A DNA stretch of 37,053 nt from NCBI GenBank assembly GCA_937928755.1, contig CALEZI010000095.1, positions 1 to 37,053 of the forward strand, written 5' to 3'. Below the pieces are notes generated by a model, which saw only the letters and a list, made by a program, of their open reading frames with translations, ran no database searches and was not told the origin of the DNA. This document shows positions 7,290-16,067 of this stretch, piece after piece (the first letter of the stretch is position 1; each line of letters opens with the position of its first letter). The DNA is from an uncultured Rhodanobacteraceae bacterium. GTDB lineage: Bacteria; Pseudomonadota; Gammaproteobacteria; Xanthomonadales; SZUA-5. The position numbers were made by a program, and so were the translations under genes.

Positions 7290-7376
7290 GACGCGGGATC
7301 AAGAGCGGCAACGCAGGCGCGTGGCCCTCCAGAGATGCCATGACCCGCCGTTGGCGGCGTCCGCACGCGACGCGCC
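7290..7376. repeat. 85-bp palindromic repeat, copy A
   Basis: This segment is closely matched, in inverted orientation, by 32071-32160. It contains three small palindromes in a row, among them a GGC/ACGCAGGCGCGTGGCC arm pair and CCGCCGTTGGCGG. The element lies in the otherwise empty stretch 7134-7468 between the third exbD and the terminator of exbD2; no gene was found in the rest of that stretch. Confidence 0.85.
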
Positions 7377-7468
7377 TGTGGCGCCGCGGCGCCCCGCAAA
7401 GGTCCAACGGTGCTGGTCGACAGGTGTCTCTCCGTTCGCCAGACTTCGTTTGCAGTCTGCGAAACGAC

Positions 7469-7492
7469 GACGCCGGGCAAAAGCCCGGCGTC
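7469..7492 (-). terminator. Rho-independent terminator of the tonB-exbB-exbD-exbD operon
   Basis: A perfect 10-bp stem, GACGCCGGGC pairing with GCCCGGCGTC around an AAAA loop, lies 22 bases beyond the minus-strand exbD2 stop codon. Read on that strand it is followed by GTCGTTTC. It separates the main tonB operon from the third exbD. Confidence 0.8.
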
Positions 7493-7513
7493 GAAACATC
7501 ATGAGCCAAAGCT

Positions 7514-7990
7514 TCAGCCCGGTGGCGGAGCAGCCGGACCGCCACCACCCGCAGGTGTGGCCAGATTGTCGAAGCCGATACGCTCGATGCGCGATCGCTT
7601 GGCGGCAGCGAGGATGTTGGCGAGCGCACTGTACGGCACGGTCTCGTCGGCCTCGAGCTTGTATTCGGGCTGATCGTCCTTGACCTTCTTGCCCATCTCG
7701 CGGAACTCGGTGAACAGCATGTCCTGGCTGATCGGCTCGTTGTTCAGGCGGATTTCGACTGCGCCGCCAAGGTCGCGCAGCTCCAGGCGCTTCTGTTCGA
7801 TCTTGCTCTTGTCGGCTGGATCGGTCGACTGCTGCGGCAGATTGATGCGCACTTTGTGCGCCAACAAGGGCGCGGTGATCATGAAAATGATCAGCAGCAC
7901 CAACATGACGTCGACCAGCGGCGTCGTGTTGATGTCGACCATCGGCGAACTGCCGCCACCGCCACCACTTGGACCTGTACTCATACCCAT
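7514..7990 (-). CDS. exbD: ExbD biopolymer transporter, second of the operon
   Basis: This 158-residue ExbD protein starts with a short glycine-rich cytoplasmic leader, then VDINTTPLVDVMLVLLIIFM with the proton-carrying aspartate, and a periplasmic domain of about 110 residues. The C-terminus ends in a Gly/Pro-rich tail (about 15 residues) not seen in the other ExbDs of this window. AGGAG lies eight bases before the ATG. It is the last gene of the TonB operon, 24 bp after exbD1, and a terminator follows. In Xanthomonas the equivalent second ExbD is dispensable for iron uptake but needed for other TonB-related behaviour, so a specialised role is possible here as well. Confidence 0.95.
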   Translation of the reverse strand: MGMSTGPSGGGGGSSPMVDINTTPLVDVMLVLLIIFMITAPLLAHKVRINLPQQSTDPADKSKIEQKRLELRDLGGAVEIRLNNEPISQDMLFTEFREMGKKVKDDQPEYKLEADETVPYSALANILAAAKRSRIERIGFDNLATPAGGGGPAAPPPG

Positions 7991-8014
7991 GACGTGATCT
8001 CCTGCGGCTTCGGC

Positions 8015-8446
<432 letters not shown>

Positions 8447-8501
8447 GTTGCTGTTCCCTCGTTGGCGGCCGTCGTGACAACCGCACTTTGGCGTCTGAAG
8501 T

Positions 8502-9428
8502 TCAGCCCTGGCTCGGCACGTGTTGCCGGTTGCCGTAACGTTGACCGCGGACGCGATTGCCGGTGGCAAAATAGTCCAGCAGATCGTGCGCGAAGGTTGC
8601 CAGACGGGCGTTCACTTCCTTGTTGCTGCGCACGAAATAGTTGTACGCCAGTACGCTGGGAATGGCTACGCCCAGGCCGACGCAGGTCATGATCAACGCC
8701 TCGCCGACCGGACCGGCGACCACGTCCAGCGTTGCTTCACCGGACGCGCCGATTCGGATCAGGGCGTGGTAGATGCCCCACACCGTACCGAACAGGCCGA
8801 CGAACGGTGCTGTCGAACCCACCGACGCGAGCATCGTCAAACCCGATTCCAGACGACCAGCCTCACGGTCTACACCACTGCGTACCGCGCGATCGATGAA
8901 CTCGTGGCGGCTGAGAGCCTCCGCCATGCGCCCGCCGAGGGCATCGGAGTGGTGTTCCGCGGCAAATGCGGCGTCCAGCGCAATCTTGCTGAACGGCTCG
9001 TACTCCGGCTGCGCCTGCAACTGGACGATGGCTTCGCGGGGCGAAGACGACTCCCAGAAGGCATCCATCACCTGCTGGTAGCGTGCCCGCACCGACACCA
9101 GCCGGAGCGCGTTGTAAAGGATGTAGTACCACACCAGAATCGACATCAGGCCGAGCACGGTGCCGGCGACGATGCCGACCAGGTCGGCGTTCGCGATCAG
9201 ATGGGCGAAACCCATCTTGCTCAAGGCCAGCGAGTCGGTGTTGCCCATCAACAGATCGAGTCGATCCATGCCCGGCAGAAGTGCCGACGACACGTCGAGA
9301 CTTTCCTGACTCGGCAGGAGCGGCGCGGCAGCGCTGGGATCGACCGCTGCGGCAGCCGCATCCACGGGAGTTCCGGCGGCGACCGGGTCGAACGGTGTTT
9401 CGGGAGTAGCTGGAATCTGATCCTGCAT
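8502..9428 (-). CDS. exbB: ExbB proton channel protein with extended N-terminus
   Basis: This is the main ExbB of the TonB motor, in the inner membrane. At 308 residues it is longer than the typical 240-250 because of an N-terminal extension of about 60 residues rich in Ala, Pro and Asp, ahead of the first helix (about residues 80-102). Such extensions occur in other ExbB proteins and may lie in the periplasm. The conserved C-terminal block ASVGSTAPFVGLFGTVWGIY through GPVGEALIMTCVGLGVAIPS contains the two channel helices. The ATG at 9428 is 11 bp after the tonB stop, so the two are translated together. Its C-terminal two thirds nearly match the second ExbB at 4766-5509, which suggests duplication. 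Confidence 0.95.
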   Translation of the reverse strand: MQDQIPATPETPFDPVAAGTPVDAAAAAVDPSAAAPLLPSQESLDVSSALLPGMDRLDLLMGNTDSLALSKMGFAHLIANADLVGIVAGTVLGLMSILVWYYILYNALRLVSVRARYQQVMDAFWESSSPREAIVQLQAQPEYEPFSKIALDAAFAAEHHSDALGGRMAEALSRHEFIDRAVRSGVDREAGRLESGLTMLASVGSTAPFVGLFGTVWGIYHALIRIGASGEATLDVVAGPVGEALIMTCVGLGVAIPSVLAYNYFVRSNKEVNARLATFAHDLLDYFATGNRVRGQRYGNRQHVPSQG

Positions 9429-9439
9429 GACCGCTGACC

Positions 9440-10120
<681 letters not shown>

Positions 10121-10279
10121 CAGCGTGCTGTCGAGAATGGATTCAGGATTGTCGTGCGCTGGAATCCGCGTTCCCCTGCAACCACCTGCCAGGACCGTCT
10201 GCGGAAGCCTCCCCAAGGTCGGGCGAAGCTACACCACTGATTTGCGGCCCACAAGGCAGAATGCTGCAAAAGACGCGAC

Positions 10280-11536
10280 TCAACGTCCCAAAGACTTCAA
10301 TGCTTGCGTCGCGTTCTTCGCCGACTCAGGATAACTCTGAGCCTTCTGGAACGCGGCGATCGCCGCTGCCTCATTGTTGCTGTCCAGCTCGGCGATGCCC
10401 AATTGATAATAGGCGTTGCCGAGTTGGCGCAGATTGCCCTTTTGAATCGCCGTTGCAAAGGCCGCGCGGGCCTCGGCCGGCTTCTCCTGGTCGAGCAACA
10501 CCTGCCCGGCATAGAGATCGGAGGTGCCGTCGTCGGGGGACAACGCGGCCGCCTTGCGGAAGTTGTCCAGCGCCGTCGGCAGTTCTTCGGAGTCGTAATA
10601 GGCTTCGCCGATCTGCAGGTAGCGCTCCTTCGACTCCTTGACCACGCTCTTGGCGATACCTTCGCTCATCACCGCGGCCGCGTCCTTGGGACGCTCCAGT
10701 TCACGGTAGGCCGCGTACAGGTTGATGTAGAGATTCTCCTTGACCAGTTTGCCCTGGGAGCGCAGCGCCTCGAGCATGGCGACGGCGTCCTCCGGCTTGC
10801 CGGCATCCAGCAACAGCGCCGACAGGAAATTGACGAACTCGGCATCGTCCGGCGCCGTAGCCAGCACTTCGCGACCGAACGCGATCGCCTCGTCGGTACG
10901 CTCCAGCGACAGCAAGCTGTTGGCCTTCATCTGCTGCCAGGCACGCTCGGGCTTGTCGCCGGTCGCAAAGGCCTTGTCGATGAACACCAGGGTGTTTTCG
11001 AAGTCGTCCTGGTCGAAGTAATTCTTCGCCTGCAACGCCCAGTTGCGGCCGGTGATCGCATCCGCGTCCTTCAGCCAATCGTCGAAGGCGGCGATCGATT
11101 CGGCGAGCTGGTCGTTCATGTGGTACAGCTCGGCCAGCGTCAGCTTGAGCTGAAAATGCTCCACGTTCGGCAATGCGTCGGTGGCGATGCCGATCTTGAA
11201 CTGCTCGATGGCGGTGACCAGATCGTCCTGGTTGTAGGCGATGAAGCCGCGCAATTGCGCGATCTTGCCGCGCTCGTAGGGGCTGGCCTTCGGCGTGTCG
11301 AGCTTGTCGAGGCCGGCGAGCGCCTCGTCGTACTGGTCGGCTTCGTAATGGTCGGCAATCTTGGCGAAGGCCTTGACGAACTTCTGGCTCGACTGCGTCG
11401 GCTTGTCCACTCGTCCAGTCTTGCTGACCGCAGCTTTCTCGTCCTTTTTCTTGTCGCGCGCAGCATCTGCCGGCGCCACGCTCATTGCGAGCGCCGCTCC
11501 CAGCAACATTGCCGCAATCAGGCGAAACTTGACCAT
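10280..11536 (-). CDS. Secreted tetratricopeptide-repeat protein of the TonB cluster
   Basis: This 418-residue protein has a signal peptide (charged start, hydrophobic core LIAAMLLGAALAM, likely cleavage after ADA near residue 25) and is otherwise made of helical pairs. TPR units can be recognised through most of the chain, for example KYFDQDDFENTL-type and AYYDSEELPTALDNFRKAAALSPDDG, followed by AYYQLGIAELDSNNEAAAIAAFQKA near the C-terminus. It should reside in the periplasm. TPR proteins are encoded next to tonB-exbB-exbD genes in several gammaproteobacteria and are thought to help the TonB complex, but no precise biochemical role is known. A strong GGGAGGGG ribosome site lies just before the ATG, so it may lead the operon, though 160 bp separate it from tonB. 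Confidence 0.85.
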   Translation of the reverse strand: MVKFRLIAAMLLGAALAMSVAPADAARDKKKDEKAAVSKTGRVDKPTQSSQKFVKAFAKIADHYEADQYDEALAGLDKLDTPKASPYERGKIAQLRGFIAYNQDDLVTAIEQFKIGIATDALPNVEHFQLKLTLAELYHMNDQLAESIAAFDDWLKDADAITGRNWALQAKNYFDQDDFENTLVFIDKAFATGDKPERAWQQMKANSLLSLERTDEAIAFGREVLATAPDDAEFVNFLSALLLDAGKPEDAVAMLEALRSQGKLVKENLYINLYAAYRELERPKDAAAVMSEGIAKSVVKESKERYLQIGEAYYDSEELPTALDNFRKAAALSPDDGTSDLYAGQVLLDQEKPAEARAAFATAIQKGNLRQLGNAYYQLGIAELDSNNEAAAIAAFQKAQSYPESAKNATQALKSLGR

Positions 11537-11609
11537 GAACCCCTCCCGTGTCCCATTCAGCGACTACTGCAAGCATGCACCAGCACGAACCTCGTGCGGT
11601 TAATTTAAG

Positions 11610-12044
11610 TCAGCGATTCTTGCCCCGCTCGACCGGCAATTGATCCTGCAACCAGGCGGCGATGCCACCCTTGAGACAAAAAACTTTTGCGTGACCCGCC
11701 TTGAGCAGCTTCTCGGCAACCTCGCCCGAGCTTGCGCCGCTCTGGCAGTACAGCAGCACGGTGCCGTCCTTGAACTTGCTGATGTCCTTCGCGGCCGGAT
11801 CGACTTGCGAAGGCGTCAGGTGCCGCGCACCACGGATATGGCCCTTGTCGAAATCTGCACTCGGCCGAAGGTCGATCAGCAACGCATTGCCGGCATTCAG
11901 CTGCCGGGTGAAATCGAAGATCGACAGATCGATCGTTCCGCGGGCACGCACGCGCAACTCGAAGACCGCCCACGCCACCAGAAGGACAATGAACAGCGTC
12001 CACAGGATCGGATGGTTGGCGACGAACTCGAGAAAACGCGACAT
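11610..12044 (-). CDS. Membrane-anchored rhodanese-like protein
   Basis: The 144-residue protein has an N-terminal membrane helix (about residues 10-28) followed by a single rhodanese domain. The catalytic cysteine lies in the loop LLYCQSGASSGEVAEKL, and the domain-closing GGIAAWLQ is typical of the YibN-like group. Such proteins are thought to transfer sulphane sulphur or serve in redox sensing; the substrate is unknown. The ATG at 12044 gives the standard short N-terminus; eight extra upstream residues are possible. It is 73 bp downstream of the TPR gene's start region, on the same strand and may be separately transcribed. The loop has no arginine six residues after the cysteine as in classical thiosulphate sulphurtransferases. 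Confidence 0.88.
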   Translation of the reverse strand: MSRFLEFVANHPILWTLFIVLLVAWAVFELRVRARGTIDLSIFDFTRQLNAGNALLIDLRPSADFDKGHIRGARHLTPSQVDPAAKDISKFKDGTVLLYCQSGASSGEVAEKLLKAGHAKVFCLKGGIAAWLQDQLPVERGKNR

Positions 12045-12124
12045 CGGGTGCGTGCACCGGAACGGCAAGGGGCGCGGATTATGGCGTGGGATTGTGTGCC
12101 CGCCAAGGCGGACATTGTGCCGAA

Positions 12125-12331
12125 TCAGGCATCAATGTCCGGAATCAGGCGACTTTCGAGCTGCGCGATCATGTCCTTCAGCTTCAACTTACGTTTCTTC
12201 ATGCGTTTGACCGCCAGCTCATCGAGCATCGGCCCGATCTGCAGCGCCGCGATCAGGATGTCCAGGTCGCGATGCTCCTGACGCAGTTCTGCCAGTCGTC
12301 GCGCGGTGTCGGCGAGATCGGGATCGGGCAT
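12125..12331 (-). CDS. YdcH-like small protein (DUF465)
   Basis: This 68-residue, highly charged protein is predicted to be mostly helical. The conserved pattern of the DUF465/YdcH family is visible: RRLAELRQEHRDLDILI in the first half and VKRMKKRKLKLKDMIAQLE in the second. The function of the family is unknown. A coiled-coil hairpin dimer is likely from the sequence. The start at 12331 fits the usual length of about 70 residues. It is divergent from ttcA, with an inverted repeat in the intervening region. Confidence 0.87.
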   Translation of the reverse strand: MPDPDLADTARRLAELRQEHRDLDILIAALQIGPMLDELAVKRMKKRKLKLKDMIAQLESRLIPDIDA

Positions 12332-12399
12332 GGGCAGGCCGGTGGTTGCGGACGATGGGAAAGTGTAGCGGGTTGCCGGGAGGCGGTAAAAAGCGAAAT

Positions 12400-12448
12400 G
12401 TGAAACGTCAACCAAGAGTCGGCCCGCCCCTTTTCATTGACGTTTCAC
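12400..12448. repeat. Inverted repeat GTGAAACGTCAA between divergent genes
   Basis: Perfect 12-bp arms at 12400-12411 and 12437-12448 are separated by 25 bases. The right arm continues into further copies of the unit (ACGTTTCAC, then TTTTACGTTTCAC), so a short degenerate direct repeat is overlaid on the palindrome. It lies between the ydcH-like gene and ttcA, in the region that must hold both promoters, and may be an interspersed element or a regulator site. Confidence 0.7.
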
Positions 12449-12541
12449 GTTTTACGTTTCACCTTCCCTCCGAGCCCGCCTCGCCCACCCGCACGACGCC
12501 CGCTCGTCTACAATTCGCGCCCCTTCGCAATTGCTGCCGCC

Positions 12542-13408
12542 ATGACCTCCGCCACGCTCTCGGTCAACCAACAGAAGCTGGTCAAGCGCCTGCGCCACCA
12601 GGTGGGTCAGGCCATCGCCGACTTCAACATGATCGAAGACGGCGACAAGGTCATGGTCTGCCTCTCGGGCGGCAAGGATTCCTATGCCCTGCTCGACATG
12701 CTGATCGAGCTGCGGCGCAAGGCGCCGGTCAACTTCGAACTGGTTGCCGTGCATCTGGACCAGAAGCAGCCGGACTATCCACCCGAAGTGTTGCCGAACT
12801 ATCTGGCATCGCTGGACATTCCGTATGTGATCCTGGAGCAGGATACCTACAGCGTGGTGGCGCGCGTGGTGCCGGCCGGCAAGACCATGTGCGGCCTGTG
12901 TTCGCGGCTGCGCCGCGGTGCCCTGTATCGGTATGCGGAAGAGAATGGCTTCACCCGGATCGCACTCGGCCATCACCGCGATGACATTGTCGAAACCCTG
13001 TTCCTCAACATGTTTCACGGCAGCAAGATTTCGGCGATGCCACCGAAGTTGCTCAGCGACGACGGCAAGCATGTGGTGATCCGCCCGCTGGCGTATGTCG
13101 CCGAACAGGATCTGGTCGATTACGCGGCATTGAAGGGTTTTCCGATCATCCCGTGCAACCTGTGCGGCTCGCAGGAGACACTGCAGCGCAAGGTCATCAA
13201 GGACATGCTGGCTGGCTGGGAGCGCGTGCAGCCAGGTCGCATCGACAACATTTTCAGGAGCCTGATGAACATCCGCCCTTCGCAGCTCGCCGATCGCGCG
13301 CTGTTCGATTTCGCTTCGCTCGGCGCGCACGCATCCACGCGCGCCGACGCCCATGCCTGGCTGGCTGGCAACGTCAGCAATCAAACCGGATCGCCCCATG
13401 TGGTTTAA
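12542..13408 (+). CDS. ttcA: tRNA 2-thiocytidine biosynthesis protein TtcA
   Basis: TtcA thiolates cytidine 32 of certain tRNAs and uses an iron-sulphur cluster. The 288-residue product has the PP-loop SGGKDS at residues 42-47, which binds ATP, and the two CXXC pairs that hold the cluster: Cys117/Cys120 (MCGLC) and Cys205/Cys208 (PCNLC). The conserved GHHRDD follows in the middle. The ATG at 12542 gives a normal N-terminus. It overlaps rdgC by 11 bases at the 3' end, so the two are probably co-transcribed and coupled. Both are widely conserved housekeeping genes. Confidence 0.96.
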   Translation: MTSATLSVNQQKLVKRLRHQVGQAIADFNMIEDGDKVMVCLSGGKDSYALLDMLIELRRKAPVNFELVAVHLDQKQPDYPPEVLPNYLASLDIPYVILEQDTYSVVARVVPAGKTMCGLCSRLRRGALYRYAEENGFTRIALGHHRDDIVETLFLNMFHGSKISAMPPKLLSDDGKHVVIRPLAYVAEQDLVDYAALKGFPIIPCNLCGSQETLQRKVIKDMLAGWERVQPGRIDNIFRSLMNIRPSQLADRALFDFASLGAHASTRADAHAWLAGNVSNQTGSPHVV

Positions 13409-14300
13409 GAACCTTTCGCTGTTGCGCCTGCCGGCAGAGTTCGCGCTGGCCGCCGAGCCCTTCGAGGCGGCGCTGTCCGAGCATCCGCGGCGCAGTCCCG
13501 GACCCCTGGAGCTGGAGACGCGCGGCTTCCTGTCGCCGTTCAGCCGCGAGGAAGCGGCACTGTCGCACGGCAGTCATGAGGCGATGCTGTTCTGCCTCGG
13601 GCAGGAGTCGCGCCTGCTGCCGTCTTCGGTGTTGCGCGACGCCGTCAACGCGCGCATCAGCGAGCACGAAGCAAAGACCGGCCGCAAGCCGGGCAAGCGG
13701 CTGCGCAACGAGTTTCGCGAGGCCGCGCTCGGCGAACTGCTGCCGCGTGCATTCATCAAGCGCTCGCGCGTAGGCGCTTATTGGGATGCGCCGTCGCGAT
13801 TGCTGGTGGTCGACAGCAGCAGCGATCGCAGTACCGAGGCGGTCGCCAGCGCCGTGCGCGACGCGCTCGGCAGTTTCCCCGCACGCCCGCTGGCGACCGA
13901 GGCGTCGCTGTCGCTGCTGATGAGCGAATGGCTGATCTCCGGCGACCTGCCCGGAGGTTTCGAACTCGGCGACGAATGCGAGCTCAAGGACCCGAGCGAC
14001 CAGGCGTCGGTGGTGCGCTGCCGCCATCACGACCTCAGCGCCGACGAGATCCGCGAGCACGCCCGCTGCGGCAAGCAGGTGACGCAACTGGGCATGGTCT
14101 TCGACGGTCGCATCGGTTTCGTGCTGGATGCCAAGCTCAAGTTGCGCAAATTGAATTTCCTCGACATCGTGGCCGACAAACTGGATGCCCAGGACGGCGC
14201 CGATCCGGACCAGATCCTCGACGCCGAGTTCGCGCTGATGAGCCTGGAATTGCGGCGCGTTTTCGCGCGCCTCGACGAAATCCTGCGTTTTGTCGACTGA
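13398..14300 (+). CDS. rdgC: Recombination-associated protein RdgC
   Basis: RdgC binds double-stranded DNA as a ring-shaped dimer and limits access of RecA to DNA; it is nucleoid-associated. The 300-residue length matches the family, and the N-terminal MWFKNLSLLRL and the segment ETRGFLSPF are typical. The middle contains basic stretches, LRNEFREAALGELLPRAFIKRSR, consistent with DNA contact. The ATG at 13398 lies within the last codons of ttcA, and the YgjP-like gene follows three bases after the stop, so this is the middle gene of a tight three-gene unit. Confidence 0.95.
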   Translation: MWFKNLSLLRLPAEFALAAEPFEAALSEHPRRSPGPLELETRGFLSPFSREEAALSHGSHEAMLFCLGQESRLLPSSVLRDAVNARISEHEAKTGRKPGKRLRNEFREAALGELLPRAFIKRSRVGAYWDAPSRLLVVDSSSDRSTEAVASAVRDALGSFPARPLATEASLSLLMSEWLISGDLPGGFELGDECELKDPSDQASVVRCRHHDLSADEIREHARCGKQVTQLGMVFDGRIGFVLDAKLKLRKLNFLDIVADKLDAQDGADPDQILDAEFALMSLELRRVFARLDEILRFVD

Positions 14301-14303
14301 CCC

Positions 14304-15107
14304 GTGAGCGGCCGATTGCTGATCCGGCGCGAACGCGCAGCGCTGTCGTTGCCGGCACTGCCGGAAATGGTGTCCGGCTGGCCGCTCAAGGTGGAGCGTC
14401 CGTCGCGCGGCAATCGCCTGAAGATCTCGGTCGAGGCCGGTTACGCGCGCCTGGTCTGGCCGCAGCGGGTGACGGCCGGCGCTGCCGTTGCATTCTTCGA
14501 GCAGCATCTCGGCTGGCTGCAGCACACGGTGCGCGTCTATCGCCAGGCGGAGGACCGTGCGGTCGCCGACCTGGCACTGGACCCGCGCTGGCCAGGGCGC
14601 GTGCCGTGGTTCGGGCGACTGCTGCCGATCCATTTCGAGCCGGGCCCGGCACGCCTCGACATCGACAGTCATGCCCTGCGGTGTCGCGTCCCGAGCGCCG
14701 AGGGCGCAGCGGCCAAGGCGGCGCAGCGACTGGTGATCGCCGGTCTCGCCGACGCCCTGGCGATGCGCGCTCGCGTCTGGCTGCGCGAGTACGAGCCGCT
14801 GGTCGGCGAGCGTTGCCAGGCGCTGCGCATACGACCGATGCGCACACTGTGGGGCAGCCTGTCGCCGCAAGGCACGATCTCGATGAACCTCGCGCTGGCC
14901 TTCGCCGACGACGCGCTCGCCGAGTACGTGCTGGTCCACGAGATGGCGCATTTCGTCGCCCGCGACCACAGCCCGCGCTACTGGTCGGTGGTCGCGCAGC
15001 TGTATCCCGACTACGCCCAGCGTCGCCAGGAACTCAACCGCGAGCACCGCTACCTGCAGGCTCTGCTGCGGCGGCTGTACGCACCGCCGCTTGACCGGCC
15101 GCTGTAG
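14304..15107 (+). CDS. YgjP-like metallopeptidase (DUF45)
   Basis: The 267-residue protein has the zinc-protease motif HEMAH at residues 212-216, followed by His222 (HEMAHFVARDH), the third ligand. Upstream, MRTLWGSLSPQGTISMNLAL matches the conserved WGS...I..N.L pattern of the YgjP family, whose cysteine is replaced here by leucine (WGSL rather than WGSC). Family members are predicted cytoplasmic peptidases; the substrate is unknown. The start is a GTG at 14304, four bases after the rdgC stop, so coupled translation is likely. Its stop codon TAG at 15105-15107 is the first triplet of a palindromic repeat. Confidence 0.87.
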   Translation: MSGRLLIRRERAALSLPALPEMVSGWPLKVERPSRGNRLKISVEAGYARLVWPQRVTAGAAVAFFEQHLGWLQHTVRVYRQAEDRAVADLALDPRWPGRVPWFGRLLPIHFEPGPARLDIDSHALRCRVPSAEGAAAKAAQRLVIAGLADALAMRARVWLREYEPLVGERCQALRIRPMRTLWGSLSPQGTISMNLALAFADDALAEYVLVHEMAHFVARDHSPRYWSVVAQLYPDYAQRRQELNREHRYLQALLRRLYAPPLDRPL

Positions 15108-15161
15108 GAGCGACGTGTACGTCGCGATTGCCGGTGTTCGCGACGTACACGTCGCTCCTAC
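15104..15161. repeat. GTAGGAGCGACG palindromic repeat pair
   Basis: Two 25-bp units face each other at 15104-15128 and 15137-15161. They are of the same family as those at 2095-2166, with an 8-bp spacer instead of 22. Both carry the inner hairpin GCGACGT-NN-ACGTCGC. The left unit provides the TAG stop of the YgjP-like gene. The element separates this gene from the convergent hydrolase. Confidence 0.9.
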
Positions 15162-15206
15162 AACGGTCGGCACGCTGTGGACAAACAAGAGTTCGGTCCG
15201 CGCGCA

Positions 15207-16067
15207 TCAACCAGCCAGAAACGCCACCATCGCCGCCGCCACCGGCGCCGGGTCTTCGAGGTGCAGGTGGTGGCTGCCGGCCAGCCGCACGATGTTCTGC
15301 GGGGCCAACGCTTCGAGCCGGCGATCGGCGTCGCGTCCGGTCAGGTAGGGCGTCGGCGGATCGGCGAAAATCGCCAGGGTCGGCGCGCTGATCGCGTTCA
15401 GGATTCCGAGGTACTGCGCCTCGGTACCGCGGATCGGCGTCGGCAGCGTCTGCCGCGGATCGGAGCGCCAGACGTAGCCGCCGGGAGCCGGCATCAGCGC
15501 GCGCTCGATCAACGCGTCGGCGGCGGCTGGCGACAGTCCATTGGCGCGCATCCGCGCGCACCGCGCGGCGTCGCGATCGGGATGGACCTTGAGCTGCTTG
15601 TCGTGCAGCGCCAGGCGCGCATCGATGGCGCGTCGCAGATCGGCCACGCATTCCTCGGCGGGCCGCGCCAGCGGGCCGAGCGCTTCGATCAGGACCAGCT
15701 TGCGGATGCGCTCCGGAAAGCTGGCGGCGATCAGCGTTGCGATCGCGCCGCCCATCGAATGCCCGATCAAGTCGAACTGCGCCAGTCCCAGCGCCTGCGC
15801 CAGCGCCATGACATCGCTGACATAGTCGACGAAGTGGTACCAGGTTCCCGGCGGTCGATGCCCGCTGCGACCGTGGCCGGGCAGATCCGGCACCCACAGG
15901 CGACGCCCCGGCAGCAAGCGCGCCAACGGGGCAAAACTGCCGGCATTGTCGAGCCAGCCGTGCAACAGCAACGCAGGCGGCGCCGACGCGGGCCCCCAGG
16001 CGAGGCCAGCCCAGGTCTGCGCGCCAACCGTCAGCTGCCATTCCTCGGCGTCGGCAAACAGGCTCAT
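15207..16067 (-). CDS. Alpha/beta hydrolase coupled to hemH
   Basis: A 286-residue alpha/beta-hydrolase-fold enzyme. HGWLDNAGSF at about residue 36 is the oxyanion region, the nucleophile elbow is GHSMGG with Ser104, and the C-terminal GSHHLHLEDP contributes the catalytic histidine; an aspartate in the loop near residue 236 may be the acid. HGW-type hydrolases of this group act on esters or other small substrates, but the actual substrate is unknown. The ATG at 16067 overlaps the hemH stop by four bases (ATGA), so it is translated together with ferrochelatase. Whether it works in haem metabolism is inference from this coupling. The context with downstream convergent repeat suggests it ends the operon. 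Confidence 0.88.
   Translation of the reverse strand: MSLFADAEEWQLTVGAQTWAGLAWGPASAPPALLLHGWLDNAGSFAPLARLLPGRRLWVPDLPGHGRSGHRPPGTWYHFVDYVSDVMALAQALGLAQFDLIGHSMGGAIATLIAASFPERIRKLVLIEALGPLARPAEECVADLRRAIDARLALHDKQLKVHPDRDAARCARMRANGLSPAAADALIERALMPAPGGYVWRSDPRQTLPTPIRGTEAQYLGILNAISAPTLAIFADPPTPYLTGRDADRRLEALAPQNIVRLAGSHHLHLEDPAPVAAAMVAFLAG

Noticed and set aside
13374..15188. A 604-residue open frame on the minus strand opposite rdgC and the YgjP-like gene
   Set aside because: Both plus-strand genes are well-supported families; the opposite frame is arginine-, glutamine- and histidine-rich shadow sequence.
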